This document shows positions 11,906-23,425 of a DNA stretch of 64,000 bases, piece after piece. The DNA is from Reticulitermes lucifugus (taxonomy: Eukaryota > Arthropoda > Insecta > Blattodea > Rhinotermitidae). The translations under genes were made by a program, and so were the position numbers. How positions within the stretch are numbered: position 1 is the stretch's first letter; the number at the start of each line of letters is the position of its first letter. The notes beneath the pieces were generated by a model. The model did no database searches. It was not told the DNA's origin and was given only the letters and a program-made list of their open reading frames with translations. Location: contig JAKCWW010000049.1 of the NCBI GenBank assembly GCA_026260175.1, positions 125,531 to 189,530 on the forward strand, in the 5' to 3' direction.

Positions 11906-12101
11906 AAATGTTCTTAAAAATTAATACTATTTCTATATAGGTCAAGTGGAGTTTATACCCGAGAAGCAAGTTAATGGTAAGGGATAATATAACGTATATG
12001 GCAAGGTAGATTGTTAAGAATTTGAAATAGCATCAATATGGTAATGAAAGGTTTTCGTGTTGCAGTGTTTGTTCCGTCCATTTAACCAAACGAAGAATAT
12101 A

Positions 12102-12717
12102 CAGTGTGTCCACAAAGTCCCTTCGGGGTTTTGAAAAATTGTGGCGCGCAAACAAATTGAGCTAGCCACATACGGTTTGCGGCAGATTACAATGAAATTC
12201 TGGAAGTTTTTTACTGACCTCAGTAGTCCTCGATGTGGGCTCCCTTGTAGCACGGAGAACGTCCAGGCGATATTCGAGCTCTTGCCATGTTCTGTGGAGC
12301 ATGTCCGCTAGAACAGCCGAGATCGTATTCCTGATATGGGTCTTCAGGTCATCAAGTCCGTTAACTGTTGTTCGGAACACATTGCTCTTGACATAACCCC
12401 NNNNNNNNNNNNNNNNNNNNNNNNNNNNNNNNNNNNNNNNNNNNNNNNNNGGAAAAAATCCAGTGGTGTTATGTCTGGTGAACGTGGAGGCCAAGGCATT
12501 GGACCGTGTCTGCCATCCCACACAACGCGCTCGTTCCTTCACAGTCGCCATTTCACAAACGACTGAGAAACGTAAAGATGGCCGCTTATGCCATCTGTTG
12601 GCGGCAAAAAAACTTCCAGAGTTTCACTGTAATCTGCCGCAAACTGCATGTGGCTACCTCAATTTGTTTGCGCGCCACAATTTTTCAAAACCCCGAAGGG
12701 ACTTTGTGGACACACTG
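12102..12717 (-). mobile_element. Internally deleted Tc1/mariner-superfamily transposon
   Basis: Long inverted ends of about 115 bp (12102-12215 and 12603-12717) begin CAGTGTGTCCACAAAGTCCC and are flanked by TA on both sides (12100-12101 and 12718-12719), the target duplication of this superfamily. Between them, on the minus strand, is the C-terminal part of a transposase. The visible residues include GYVKSNVFRTT, then ADMLHRTWQELEYRLDVL. This matches the segment that follows the last catalytic residue in mariner-like transposases (family usually about 340 residues). A 50-N gap interrupts it at 12401-12450. The N-terminal DNA-binding domain and catalytic residues are not present, so the element cannot encode a working transposase. 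Confidence 0.85.
12401..12450. other. Assembly gap (50 N)
   Basis: Exactly 50 unknown bases, the conventional size of a gap of unknown length. It lies inside an element with long inverted ends, so the true sequence may be of a different length. Confidence 0.98.
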
Positions 12718-14214
12718 TATATTACAAAGGATGGATATCGAAAGACGATATTTTATTTATTAATCTTGGAATTAAAGGCTGTCTCTGTCACGATGTGACA
12801 TCTGAAATATGGACGTGTCGAGCTGTCACTTTTCAACGCTTAACCTGACACGCTTTCTTTTATTTACCTGTCAGACTCGCGCATATTCTGAGGGTTGCTA
12901 AACAGCAGTAAGTAAACATTCTTTATGACTTTGTGACAGTCATACAATTATGTTAAAAGCAGAAGTTCTTACAAAGGACTTCAAGCTAAAATAAATTAAA
13001 GTTATTCTAGTTTGACAGTTTATTTCTGAAAAAATGAAGTTAAAGTTTAAGTTTTATAAGTATTAGCGTTAGGGAAGAGACGTTTGGAAAATTAATATTC
13101 ATTTCCTTCTTATAACGTGATATAGCATCGGAATACAAAAGACAACCTAGGACCAAGAGAAACAAAGCCGGTCGACAAGCACACGAGCGCAGTATCACAC
13201 CGCATGTTTTACATTCCTCGTGGTTCACACTTCTGTTTTATTTTGTCACTATAATATGTTGTATGTACTTTTCACATGTGGAACGGCATAAAGAAAATTG
13301 TGTCGAATGAATTCAACTATTATGTGTTAACGAAGTATCTCAAAATAATATACCGGAGAAATACTATTGGTGTGATAGTGTTGCCCATCTCATCCTCTAC
13401 GAGTTGATCATCCTAAAATGTTTGGCGAGGTGTACAGATTATGAAACTCATTCTGCACCCCAACGTTCTGTTTATTTCTCCCTCTTAGGTTCAAATATCT
13501 TCCTCAATACCCTGTTCTGATATATCCTGAGCTTATATTCTTTCCTCAACGTAAGAGACCAAGTTCCACATCCACACAAAACAACAGACATAATTATAGA
13601 TTTTTAGATTTCAGTCTTTATTTTCTTAGATAGCAAACAGGAAAAGAAAAAACTGGAAGATAAGGAAAATGTCTTTTGGTTCTGAAGAGTGGAAAGTAAC
13701 ATTATCATCGTCACAAGTCGCATGTTACGTTACAGGTTAAGATAGACAGACAGACATTCTAGTGATCTAGCAACAGCATGGGGATCTGAACGTCATGGAT
13801 AAAGTGCAAGAAGGTTTTAGGTACATCGATGTTAACGAGATGTTTGCATGATCTTGTCCATTAGAACGGGAAAAACAAAATGGTTAGCAAGGAGATGAAG
13901 AAATAAGGCGCGTTCTCTCTCCCTTCCGATGAGTCACGAGTCAGACGAGACAACTAATAGGATTCATTAAAAGATTTATCATTCACTTTGGTTGCGCCAG
14001 ACACTGAAGCGACTGACAGACTAACAAACCAACAAACTAACTTTCCAATTAACTACCTAATTAAAATATTAACTAATTACGTGGTGGAGGATGTTCTGCA
14101 CAAGAAACGTCAAGAGTATGGAAGATGTGGAATAGAAGACTAAGATGTTCTTTATAATTTCCCGCGTATCGTCTTCCATAATGCATTGGACAAAATGTAA
14201 ATTTGTCACAGTCT
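12718..14214. other. Unannotated AT-rich DNA
   Basis: No gene or repeat family recognised. The phrase agacagacagac near 13745 resembles the simple-sequence part of repeat R but has no matching flanks. Confidence 0.4.
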
Positions 14215-14475
14215 AGGCTATGAAGGCATATAGCTGTAGCTGAGTTTTAGCCACACTCATTAACCTTGGCACTAGGTGAATATGAGTTGTCAACTTCACG
14301 CCGCGGCCACTTTACCCCCGGGAAAGAATCCCGGTACCCATTGAATACAGGCTGAGTGGGTCCGAGAGCCTGTCTGGACGTTTTGGAGAAGAGAAAATCC
14401 CTTGTCCCTGTCGGCATTCGAAAACCGGTTTCTCCAGCCCATGGTCTAGTGACTATACCGACTGCTCAGTGGATG
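14215..14475 (-). repeat. SINE-C, nearly complete
   Basis: Family motifs in order: gagttgtcaacttcacgcc, gcggccactttacccccgg, gaatcccggtaccc, aggctgagtgggtcc, cctgtctggacg. The tRNA-like head is at the right end. It is read on the minus strand. Confidence 0.7.
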
Positions 14476-15202
14476 ACGTTGAAATTTAGGAACTCATATA
14501 TTTACATCTAAAAATCACACAATTTATTATACATCGATTAAGTATCCAAAATATTTCCATTCGCCTTGAGTGATGCTCACGGCTATAATTTAGTAATAAA
14601 TTTTTACAATAACGAAAAATTTAATAGCCGTCAACCAGAACTAGTTTATACTAATAGATGCTACTAGCTTGACTAGCAATTGCAGTGTTTGTGTTTGTCA
14701 TCCCGTTGTGTTGATTAAAATTATGAAGGATTTTTAGCCGTAAAACAACTAATGTTGCAAAGGATCAGTTACATGGTTACTAGTTAGAGTAATAATACCA
14801 TGAAATAAGAGGTCACAGAAATTAAAATTGTGGCCATGTATGTTATATAAACATTTTTAAAATTAGAGTGTAAGGCTTTAGAGATTTATGAATGGGCTAC
14901 ATTTAGCTGTAGAAATGACATGAGTACTGACTTATGGCTATGTTGATTTTAGGCAAGAATGCCCTACCTGATAACTCTGTAATTTATCCTTAAGAAGTGT
15001 GAAGATCCATTCTGTCAACTGTGACCATGAGGGTTACGTCAATCTGCATCGAAACATTTTGGGTATTTAATAAAGTTAATAAATTACGCGTGTGTATTAG
15101 GTTATAACATTTGTGTGTTATATGATAAAACCTAGTCAGAAAATATTAACGCAGTTAGAAACCTTAAAATTATGCTATGTAACTTTATATTATATACGAG
15201 AT
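14476..15202. other. Unannotated AT-rich DNA
   Basis: No coding, RNA or repeat structure recognised on either strand. Confidence 0.4.
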
Positions 15203-15205
15203 ATA

Positions 15206-15483
15206 CCGTGCATTTTTGATAATTAATTAATTTTATTTCAATCCAACAAATGCACTACACTATCTTTAATTGATTTCTTGCCCCTACATATGTTTCGGCA
15301 CACCCTGTTTCATCCTCAGGGGGGTTCGTCGAGAGTTCACAATCTTCAATACATCAAATTGTTTTTCACTCACTTTCACAACACATGATTATTGTAAGCC
15401 ACCAGCGTTAAATATCAATGAAAAAAAAGTGTAGTGCATTTGTTGGATTGAAATAAAATTAATCGATTATAAAAAATGCACGG
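15206..15483. mobile_element. MITE with ~55-bp terminal inverted repeats and TA flanks
   Basis: The ends CCGTGCATTTTT and its complement begin inverted repeats of about 55 bp (15206-15260 and 15429-15483, the latter ending gcacgg). A TA lies on each side (15204-15205 and 15484-15485). The whole is 278 bp with no coding frame. The ends contain taatTTTATTTCAATCC and caacaaatgcactacac in mirrored form. The interior, read on the minus strand, has CTGAGGA, then a weak stem and GAAAC, similar in order to the foldback modules. TA flanks suggest Tc1/mariner-type mobilisation. Confidence 0.8.
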
Positions 15484-15557
15484 TATGTATAATACAAAGT
15501 TTGTTAATGCCCATCAACAAAAGACAAGTGAAGAAGACAAAGAAGAAGGCACCAGTT

Positions 15558-15650
15558 TCCTTCGCTAAATTGGGAACCGCTTATCCAGCGACGCATCGTC
15601 ACACCCCACAAGAAAGGAATCCTCTACTACACCGCTGTGAAAACCTCAAA
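15558..15650 (-). repeat. Foldback-family arm fragment, inverted
   Basis: Read on the minus strand it begins tttgaggttttcacagcgg, the same end as at 6192, and continues ggattcc, then a gatgcgtcgc-like segment. The open frame at 15501-15752 is a shadow. Confidence 0.5.
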
Positions 15651-15881
15651 ACTCACTTGTCACTCAGCTTACGAGACTTTTGTGCGAGAATGCGAACACT
15701 GGTTATTATATTAGTGTGTATAATTATAATTATCCTGTTCTCAGAATATTAATTACTACAGTTCTCAAAATTTCGTACCGAAAAATATACGCGCTTATGT
15801 ACTTATACCAGAAATTTGATTCCGGCTTCATTTTATCTCTTGGTCCCTTTGTGCTTGTCAACAAATTCGGGCCCTTAACTT

Positions 15882-16076
15882 CTGATTGGCAAAGATATTT
15901 TCCCCTTTCTCTTCCCTGCGAGTGAGTCCTTCATCCGAGTCTCTGTGAACGAGCGCCATTTCTCTGCGCCGTCATTTGTTTTCATTTTCATTCTCATTTC
16001 AGCACATAGTCTTCTTCCTCTTGGAGATGGGTCGTTCAGCCGCTGTTTCACGTGTTCTTCATTCCTTACCACGAGG
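15882..16076 (+). CDS. Possible 5' end of a host gene: leader exon, short intron, first coding exon
   Basis: An inverted CCAAT box (ATTGG, 15885-15889) precedes a pyrimidine-rich leader (tcccctttctcttccctg). A donor matching the full consensus follows (GTGAGT at 15922-15927). After 91 bases comes a pyrimidine-rich acceptor (ttctcatttcag, ending 16012). The next exon holds ATG at 16027 and 16 codons (MGRSAAVSRVLHSLPR) before a second donor (GAG then GTACGC at 16076). The peptide is arginine- and serine-rich without acids, as in a mitochondrial targeting signal. No continuing exon was found nearby and the family is unknown. Splice signals this good can arise by chance, so this is a candidate only. 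Confidence 0.25.
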
Positions 16077-16663
16077 TACGCGAAACACTCGGAATTTTCG
16101 TTTAAGAAGTTACTGTTGTAATATCAGCTTTAACTCTAAGCTGTGTCATTCTAGCGCAACACACAAATCCTATTCCTTGCGTTCTTTTTGTAGCTATGCA
16201 TAAAACAGGTTAGGAAATGTCCGCGTTTCTGCCGCACTCGCTCTGTTATTTTACCTTAATTTTAAATTCGTGACTACGTAAAAACACTGAACGTGCAAGT
16301 ATTTGAAATGTGCCTTTCCGACTTTTACACAACGCATTAGCCTATAAGGCTGCTCTGTATCTTAACAACAGATATGACGTCGGTAACAATCGATACCTCG
16401 TAAATGGCGAGATATAGTCTTTCTTGTATGTAATGTCATAAACAACGACATATACATCGATCATGCTTGATTATTAGATAGTCGCCTTTAGGCCTTACAT
16501 AGCACCTCGTAGAGAACACACCTTCTATAATTTATAAATACCAGTCACTGCGAGATATAAGTGTATTCATGTGAAGTGCCTGTTACTTTTGTGCGACTGT
16601 AACTATAATCGCAACTTGTCGACAAATTTTAGTAAAAACACCAAATATAAAATTTAAAGAAAA
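16077..16663. other. Unannotated DNA downstream of the candidate first exon
   Basis: No further exon, repeat or RNA structure is recognised. If the candidate at 15882-16076 is real, this would be intron. Confidence 0.35.
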
Positions 16664-16750
16664 ATGTTTATGGCAGTCGCACTGTTCCATGCGGACAGAC
16701 AGACCGATGGACGGACAGATATTACGAGCATAATAATAGCTCTTCAGAAT
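16664..16750 (-). repeat. Repeat R fragment, inverted
   Basis: On the minus strand: ctgtccgtccatcggtctgt, then gtccgcatggaaca, the same order as the simple-repeat end of repeat R at 10994-11045 and 26600-26635. Confidence 0.55.
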
Positions 16751-16940
16751 TATTTTCAAAACCGCCTAATTAAGTTACGTCGAAAGAAAAATATTGGCTC
16801 TTTGGATTCTTGTATCTTACCACCAGAAGGCGTTGTATGCCAGGACCAAAAGCGAAGTGGAGAGAATGTGGATCAAGAAATTTGAAGTTTAAGATAAAGT
16901 TAAACCTTGCAGTAGATGACATTGACAAACTGTTTCCTGT

Positions 16941-17217
16941 AGGCCGTGCCATGGCTCAGGCGATTAGTCGCTGGCCTCCCACCGCGGAGGCCTAGTTTCG
17001 ATCCAGGGTCAGTCCATGTGGGATTTGTGGTTGGCAAAGTGGCACTGGGACAGGTTTTTCCCCGCGTACTTCGGTTCTCCCCTGTCAGTTTCATTCCACC
17101 GGTGCTCCATTAGAATGGAAAAGCAGAATCTTCATCTTCCTCGTAGGGTTGCATAATAAGCCTCAAGGCTGCGGTGAGTCCGTAGCTTGTGCTGCGAGGC
17201 CCTTCTCAACAACAAAA
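16941..17217 (+). repeat. SINE-B, full-length with 14-bp target duplication
   Basis: AAACTGTTTCCTGT occurs at 16927-16940 and again at 17218-17231, bracketing the copy. The element starts aggccgtgccatggctcag, has a tRNA-like head with a B-box-like ttcgatccagggtc, the conserved body and the aaggctgcggtgagtcc tail, then an A-run. The exact duplication shows insertion by target-primed reverse transcription, as is known for SINEs that depend on LINE machinery. Confidence 0.9.
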
Positions 17218-17401
17218 AAACTGTTTCCTGTTCTTGTTTGATGTCACTCGGCTTGTCGTTTGCCGACATTCCTCAAACAAAACAGTGGCTCCACATAATT
17301 CTAAAAGACAATTTAGGTGAAATGTGTTATTATTTTCATATTCTTAAGAAATCAGTTTGCTTGACTTCCTATAGAACATATTTTCCATTGTCTTAAAATA
17401 G

Positions 17402-17445
17402 GCTCTTCTTTCTTTCTTTCTTTCTTTCTTTCTGTCTTTCTTTCT
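17402..17445. repeat. (TTTC)n microsatellite
   Basis: About ten units of ttct/tttc with one gtct interruption. Confidence 0.95.
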
Positions 17446-18114
17446 TCTATTTCAGAAAAATAATACTGAAACGGAAAACTGCTCTACAGTAGCTCTCTAT
17501 ACTACTCTGTAAGGTGCTGGTAGAACATTAGTGCAGAATGCCGCAAGCGTGGGAGAAGGAATAACGCGTTCATAAAGTTTTGTTTACTTTCCCTGTATCG
17601 TATTTAAAAGCCTTAAATTTATTTACAGAGTAGATGGATTGGTTACTGAAGATAACTGCTAGTAAGGCAATGATATTTTGGTGCTACCTTTCTTGGGCTT
17701 TATTTATCCATGCCGTGGGAAGTAAGAGGATGCATAATATTGACTAATGTGTTTCTATTTACTACTCGCTGTCACCATTCAATGCAGGTGCAGGTCGACA
17801 GAATTTTAAACTGACTGAATGGATCAGAAGCTGTTTTAGTTAGCAAGGTACAATTTGCTTTTCTTACTCGTTGCCCGAAACACCCATGTACATTTAGAGG
17901 CTACAATTTGCCCTGCGCCCTATTGTTTAAATATAAAAAATGGTAACTACTTTGCATCCCTTTATAACGTCTAGCTTGCCGGTGAGTCATCGAAAATAAC
18001 CTATTCATTGTAAAGTTTATATATCTACAATGTTTTGAAAAAAATCCGCGGGTTGACAGGTAAAGTTCTTCTGCTAACTTCAGTACCAAATCAAGAAAGC
18101 TTACGAGCGAGCTG
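17446..18114. other. Unannotated DNA
   Basis: No gene or repeat family recognised. Confidence 0.4.
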
Positions 18115-18330
18115 AGGCATGGCTACAGACATTCTTAACCTAGGCCCTAGACGAAGCTCAACGGTCATGGCCGCTTCACCCTCTGGAAGTGAGCCTCAAA
18201 CAACTATTAAATAGGAGGCTGCTTGGCCCCAGATCCGTCCCGGACACATTGAAGGAAAGTCTCTTAGTGGTGCTGGCAATCGAACCAGGATCCCTCAGTC
18301 GTCCAGCCGGCGGCTTGAGGTACTGAGGGC
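18115..18330 (-). repeat. SINE-C variant with tRNA head
   Basis: On the minus strand the right end has a B-box-like GGTTCGATTGCC within a tRNA-like head. The body toward the left carries ggggccaagcagcctcct and ggtgaagcggcc, then a tail shared with 5200-5400 (cattcttaacct). Confidence 0.6.
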
Positions 18331-19572
18331 AACCAGGATTACTTGAATCAGGATAGTCGGGTTCCGTACCGAGGTATGAACATGGCGTCTTCCAAATATG
18401 AAGGACTGCCACTGGGTTCATCATGATGTTCAGTATCTCAGAATTTTAAACTAGGCACTTCATTGACTTCAGCTACCAGGTTTGGAGTTTGAGACATAAT
18501 AATTAAGAGACTCTTTTGTAACTCCACGTGATAACTGAACCTTCTGTATAGGGAAGTGTCACTGTACCACATACAAGTGACTTGACGTACTTGACAGCGT
18601 ATAAAAATAAATTATAAATATAGGTGCCATGTTCAGTCACTACTACCACATGGAATGGAGGTGTACGATGTCCACTGCAGGCAAGCGTGATTGGGATATA
18701 GGGACTCTATATATGAGGTGCAAGTGGAACACGGGAAACGTCTTAAGTATCTGTTTTATTTTCTGGCTTCTATAATTGAGGCCTTAAGAGGCAAAGTGGT
18801 GTAAGTCACATTTTCTTCATTTGGAAACATTAAACAAATTCGCCTGTCAGCGCTATTGGATTATCATTGACCTACCTTTATATATTGTGTGCTCTGAGGT
18901 GTAAATTAGCACCTAAAACTTCACATCAGTTTGCCTGTTCATAGATTTCGATATTGTAATAGCGTATATACACTTATATAATTTTTCTTTAAAGACTGAA
19001 TTACACCACTCTGTTTCTCAACTGCTCTATTATACCTGCTGATTTTTATGGGCGACACAATTTGCCTCATACTGTGAGAGAAAAAGAGTTTGAATTTTTA
19101 AGAACAGATTATTGAGGAGAAAGTTTGAACCCAAATACGAGGCAGTAACAGAAGCTTACGGGAAAATATGTTACTTGCTTAATCTCCACTAAATTCTATT
19201 AAGCTGAATCAGTCAAGGAGGGTGATATGAACAGGTCATGTAACATTAATGAGGGACATTAGACAAGGAATCACAGTTCTAGTTCGGGAAACCAAAGGGA
19301 AGCGATCACTTGAAATACTTAGACGTAAATAGGATAATATCGAAATTAAAACCATGAAGATGCGGTGTTGGGGTGTGGATTGAATTCAGCTGTGGCTCAG
19401 TGGCGGGCTTTTTTCAACAGGGTAATACACCTTCAGGTGCTATAAGGGGCAGAAAATATCCTAACCAGCGGACTAGCTATACATTTTTAAGAAGGACGGA
19501 CCGTCTCCCGTGGGGTTACTAAAGTTTCTATTCCTTCACCAACCTCAAAGCAGGGCATTATAATCTTCCGAT
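18331..19572. other. Unannotated AT-rich DNA
   Basis: No gene or repeat family recognised; precedes the minisatellite. Confidence 0.4.
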
Positions 19573-20080
19573 TCGAGTGGAGCAAGCGATGAACTGTGTG
19601 CGCCATGTCTTTGAGCGGTGCTGAGTGGAGCAAGTAAGGCACTATGGTATTCCGCTGGATCTATATGTGAGCGGTGCTGAGTGGAGGAAGCAAAACACTA
19701 CGGAATTTCGCGAGATCTCTGTCTGAGCGGTGCTGAGTGGAGCAAGTAAGGCACTATGGTATTCCGCTGGATCGATATGTGAGCTGTGCTCAGTGGAGCA
19801 AGCAAAACACTACGGAATTTCGCGAGATCTCTGTCTGAGCGGTGCTGAGTGGCGCCAGCAAGGCACTTTGGTTTCCGCCACATCGTTGTCTGAGCGGTGC
19901 TGAGTGGAGCAAGCGAGGCATTATGGAATTCCGCTGGATCGATATGTGAGCGGTGCTGAGTAGACCAAGCACGACACTGTGGAATTTCGCCGGATCGGTG
20001 TCTGAACAGTGTTGAGTGGAAAAGAAAGCAAGCAAGTACGGTATTCCACCGTTTCCTTTTCTGAGCGTGCTGAGCCAACA
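19573..20080. repeat. Minisatellite, 56-bp unit with alternating 112-bp pattern
   Basis: The anchor tgagcggtgctgagtgg recurs at 19612, 19668, 19724, 19780, 19836, 19891, 19947 and 20003, with spacing 55-56 bp, then a degenerate unit at 20062. Units alternate between an A type (gcactatggtattccgctgg, then atcgatatg) and a B type (aacactacggaatttcgcg, then agatctctgtc) for the first four full units, giving a higher-order repeat of 112 bp. Later units are mixed. The minus-strand frames of 102-127 codons across it are products of the repeat and are not genes. Confidence 0.93.
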
Positions 20081-22794
20081 CTTGTAATTACGAATCACGA
20101 ACCCGCCATCAGGTTACTTAATTAATCGTACTTGAGCTGAGATTCTCGAGGACCCCCAACCCCTTTCATGACTCTTGCTAAAGTCTCTGATCGAAGTCAC
20201 TAGACAGAGACGACACCAACTCGTACTCTTCCTCCCTCTCTCAGGACTATGCATGGCCTACTGAACAGAAGCTCCTTCATGTCAGCTAAACTTGCAGGGC
20301 CTTTGCAAAGCAGCCTCACTCCTTTTGCTCTACCTTGAAGATCCTGAAGATGCAACACTCACCTCAAACGTGTAAAAGATTCAATAAGTGCAAATAACAC
20401 AGGGATGATTTCAGAAAGCCCTACGACTACCGTGTTGGTCCAATAGAAACGAAAATTTCAGCGCGATTTCTAAGTACAAGCCAGAAGTTGTTCAAAGTTT
20501 TAGTCGTTATTACCTGGGGTAGAGGGTTTAGCTACAAGCGTCTTGAACCCAAATATTGTGTACAGATATGGCCGTCTCACATGGCATTTTTTATTTTACA
20601 AAGGAAATTAAAAAAGTATACAAACAATTGTGACCCAGTTTTGGTAATCGATATTGTGGGTGGAATGCAATATATAGGATACGCTCATCAGAGGTTCCTA
20701 AGGTACATCGCTCCACGGAATTTGCTTTCACTGGTATTGACAGTACTGAAGTAAATTAAAACTCTCCTTGCGATTCAAATCTTCCGACTCTTGGGTTTTG
20801 AAAACCACAATTTGGGAACTCATATGCCTAGCAGCACACACTACGAGGTTTGGATATAAATTTTGACGTAAAGTGTACGGTTTATGTATAAACTCTTTGT
20901 ATTTATGAGTTCGAGGGAATATTCCATGAATTTTAATATGCTACAAAGTTACAAGAAGCCAGTAACATATTTGCGGTTCAAGTGTATGCGTAATATTAAT
21001 TTGGTATTTTATAAAAGTCCAATATACAGCTGTGCTGCGTGTGGTCGGTTTTTCTAGGAAGGTGAAGTGGCGCTTTAAGGCTGTCGTGACAGCCCGTAGT
21101 TCTCTGGGGGATACGCGAAGCAAGTAGCTTGCAACAACCTCACTTTAAGCTGAATACATGGGCTTTAATCAGGAAGGATAAAGCTGTAATCGTGACAGTA
21201 ATCGGATCTCAGCAAGTGGAGCGGAAAGTGGAGCAAATCTTTGTTTAAACCACATGAAGGAAATGGCTAAAATACTCGCTGAAGGTTCCAGAAGGAGGAG
21301 AAAGAGCAGATAGAAAGAAAAGGTGTATTTCAGAGAGTAATGGAGATGGGTTAGTCTTGTAAATTATCGCGGTATCTTTTGCAAGGGGAATAACAAAATT
21401 CGGACTCGTGACTTGCACAAAATGAAAGACTGTTCTCCAATTCACTACCCGGTTAATTTATACAGCTCTATCAACATTTGCATCTGGTTTTATTTATTTA
21501 TTTATTCGTTGTCAAGGCCCTTGTTAGTAGGTCACGTACCGCAGTGTCGAATTGTAGGGTTATTATTATATACTAAATTAGAAAGGATGAGGAAGGGACT
21601 GTGGTCTAATTTGCAGTGCTACGAGTATCCGAGACTTTTCAGTAAAAATAGAGGGAAGTCAAGAAAAATTTAATCAAATATAGGCCGGTCTTCCAGCCGA
21701 TGAATCCGAAACGTCCCAGGACATAGGGATTTAGTGTTACCCTTTAGAACGCTACATTCTATTTAACATATCTTGCACACGTTTTAAAGGATGCAAGCTA
21801 CCGCATTCGGAAATGCACAGAGTAAAATACTCTTCTGTCATTCCGTACTTGGTTATTTTATACTGCAGTATCAAGTTCTATGGCAGGATAATTGCGAATA
21901 ATGACAGATGTGGATTGATCGATTATTGGGGTTACTTGGCGATGCTTATTAAGTTGTAGAGGTTTTATAGCGTCGAATGATCGGCTGACTGTGTATTATG
22001 AGTTTGAAAGAATACAGCAGCAAGCGATTGTGTCCTGTTTAAGGTGCTCAGCTTTTATCTGGAAGGATGGGCGAAACCACATAAACCTCAGCAGAAATGT
22101 GCTGTCTTGAGGCTTACAGGTGTCAAGAGTCTGTGGAATAAAATTTAGTGCTGCTAAATTCTGGAACGCGACTTTTAAGGGGAAATTGTGGAGGAAATTG
22201 TCGAGCCGGAGATTACATTAAATTGGCCTGCTAACTAATATTTTCTGCCGAGAATGTGTTAAAACGTCGATGACATTTGCCTTTCCTGAGAAGGACTTCA
22301 AACATGTACTTTCAGAATGGAAATCACACGAGTTATTATTTGCCGGCCTTAATAATGACGTTTTACTGTATAAATAATATGTGAGATTTTAGATTACAAT
22401 AAAGGAACTTTATTTTTACCTGCAACATCAAATAAAATAAATAGGTGACGAATTTGTAACTTGAAAAGAATGCAAAGGACGTTATAATTGATTGTGCTGA
22501 GAAATAAGAAAAGAACGATTTGCAGTATTAGACAGCTACTCTAATAAAACAAATGCTATTTCCGAGGCGAAGACAGCTTAGATACTATTGAACACGTTAA
22601 TAGAGTTATACTCTTTGCTCCTGCTGCAGGAAGCAAATGATTTATTTTCGCAGTAAAACAACGAAGTCACCAGAGACATCATGATTAAGACTCCTGAAGA
22701 TCCGAGGTGTTACTTTATCCTCAATTTACTTATGAGCAATATCTTCTGAAACAGAGTTTTCTTCCGAATAATAAAGATTACATGATTTGTAATT
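20081..22794. other. Unannotated AT-rich DNA
   Basis: No gene, RNA or repeat family could be recognised. Short frames at 20488-20754 and 21413-21673 lack domains. Confidence 0.4.
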
Positions 22795-22960
22795 GAAGGC
22801 TTCCGCCGTGGTCGTAATATTGCTTAAAAATTTTTGAGTTGTAGCTCGGCGTCAATTTTTGGTGTATAACCAACGTTTCGGGAACACTTGTTTGTCCCAT
22901 CTTCAGGGTCTTGGGTAAAAAAGGATGCCATGAAGTAAGGAACGTGCCGACGCTACGCAG
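22795..22960 (-). repeat. Foldback-family fragment with hammerhead-like module
   Basis: On the minus strand: gacc, CTGAAGA (complement at 22900-22906), one extra base, a stem GGGA/TCCC with a short loop, then GAAACGTT (GAAAC complement at 22875-22879), then GGTTATACACC. The left end has ggcttccgccg as at 3927 and 45146. Only one arm is evident. The CTGAAGA is intact here, unlike in element A. Confidence 0.6.
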
Positions 22961-23262
22961 ATATGAATTTCGAACCCCGCAGTTCAGTTCCTTTCCATGA
23001 CAACGCAGGCTGGGCTTATAACAACAAACAAGCTGCACGGTGCGGAGTCTTTTTTGAGCAGCTCACTCGCCCAGCTGGCAAAGAAACAGTCTGCTTTTTA
23101 TGGAATATGAAGGTTCATTACTGTAGTCCTTGTTCTGAGCCATATGAGTCTGGCCCACTTCATAAGATACTGTTTTATTAAGTCTCATTTTATTATTATT
23201 ATCGAAAACCAACGCCTATGCCTCCCAAAATTCTGTTAACTATAAGCTTTGGAATACAGTTT

Positions 23263-23425
23263 TTTATATTTGAGATTCTCACGGCGGTGACTATGAAGGT
23301 TATTGTTTTTTTAGATGTGACGCCGTGTAGTTTGGAAGCTTATTACCATGGCTTCAGTGAAACTTGCTACCTCCAAATTTAGCGTGGAATGTCTTGAAAT
23401 TGGAGGTAATGTGTTCCAGTGAAAT
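23263..23425 (+). repeat. Foldback-family arm fragment
   Basis: It opens with tttgagattctcacggcgg, like 6192, and continues gatgtgacgccgtgtagtt and gcttattaccatgg. The inner module is not recognisable. Confidence 0.5.

Noticed and set aside
15295-15335. Hammerhead core inside the MITE
   Set aside because: CTGAGGA and GAAAC are present on the minus strand in the right order, but the helix II position does not pair, so it is only a relative of the module.
19698-20098. Minus-strand open frames of 102 and 127 codons with repeated LLHSAPLRQ-type units
   Set aside because: They are translations of the 56-bp minisatellite; unit length is not a multiple of three, so frames stay open only by composition.
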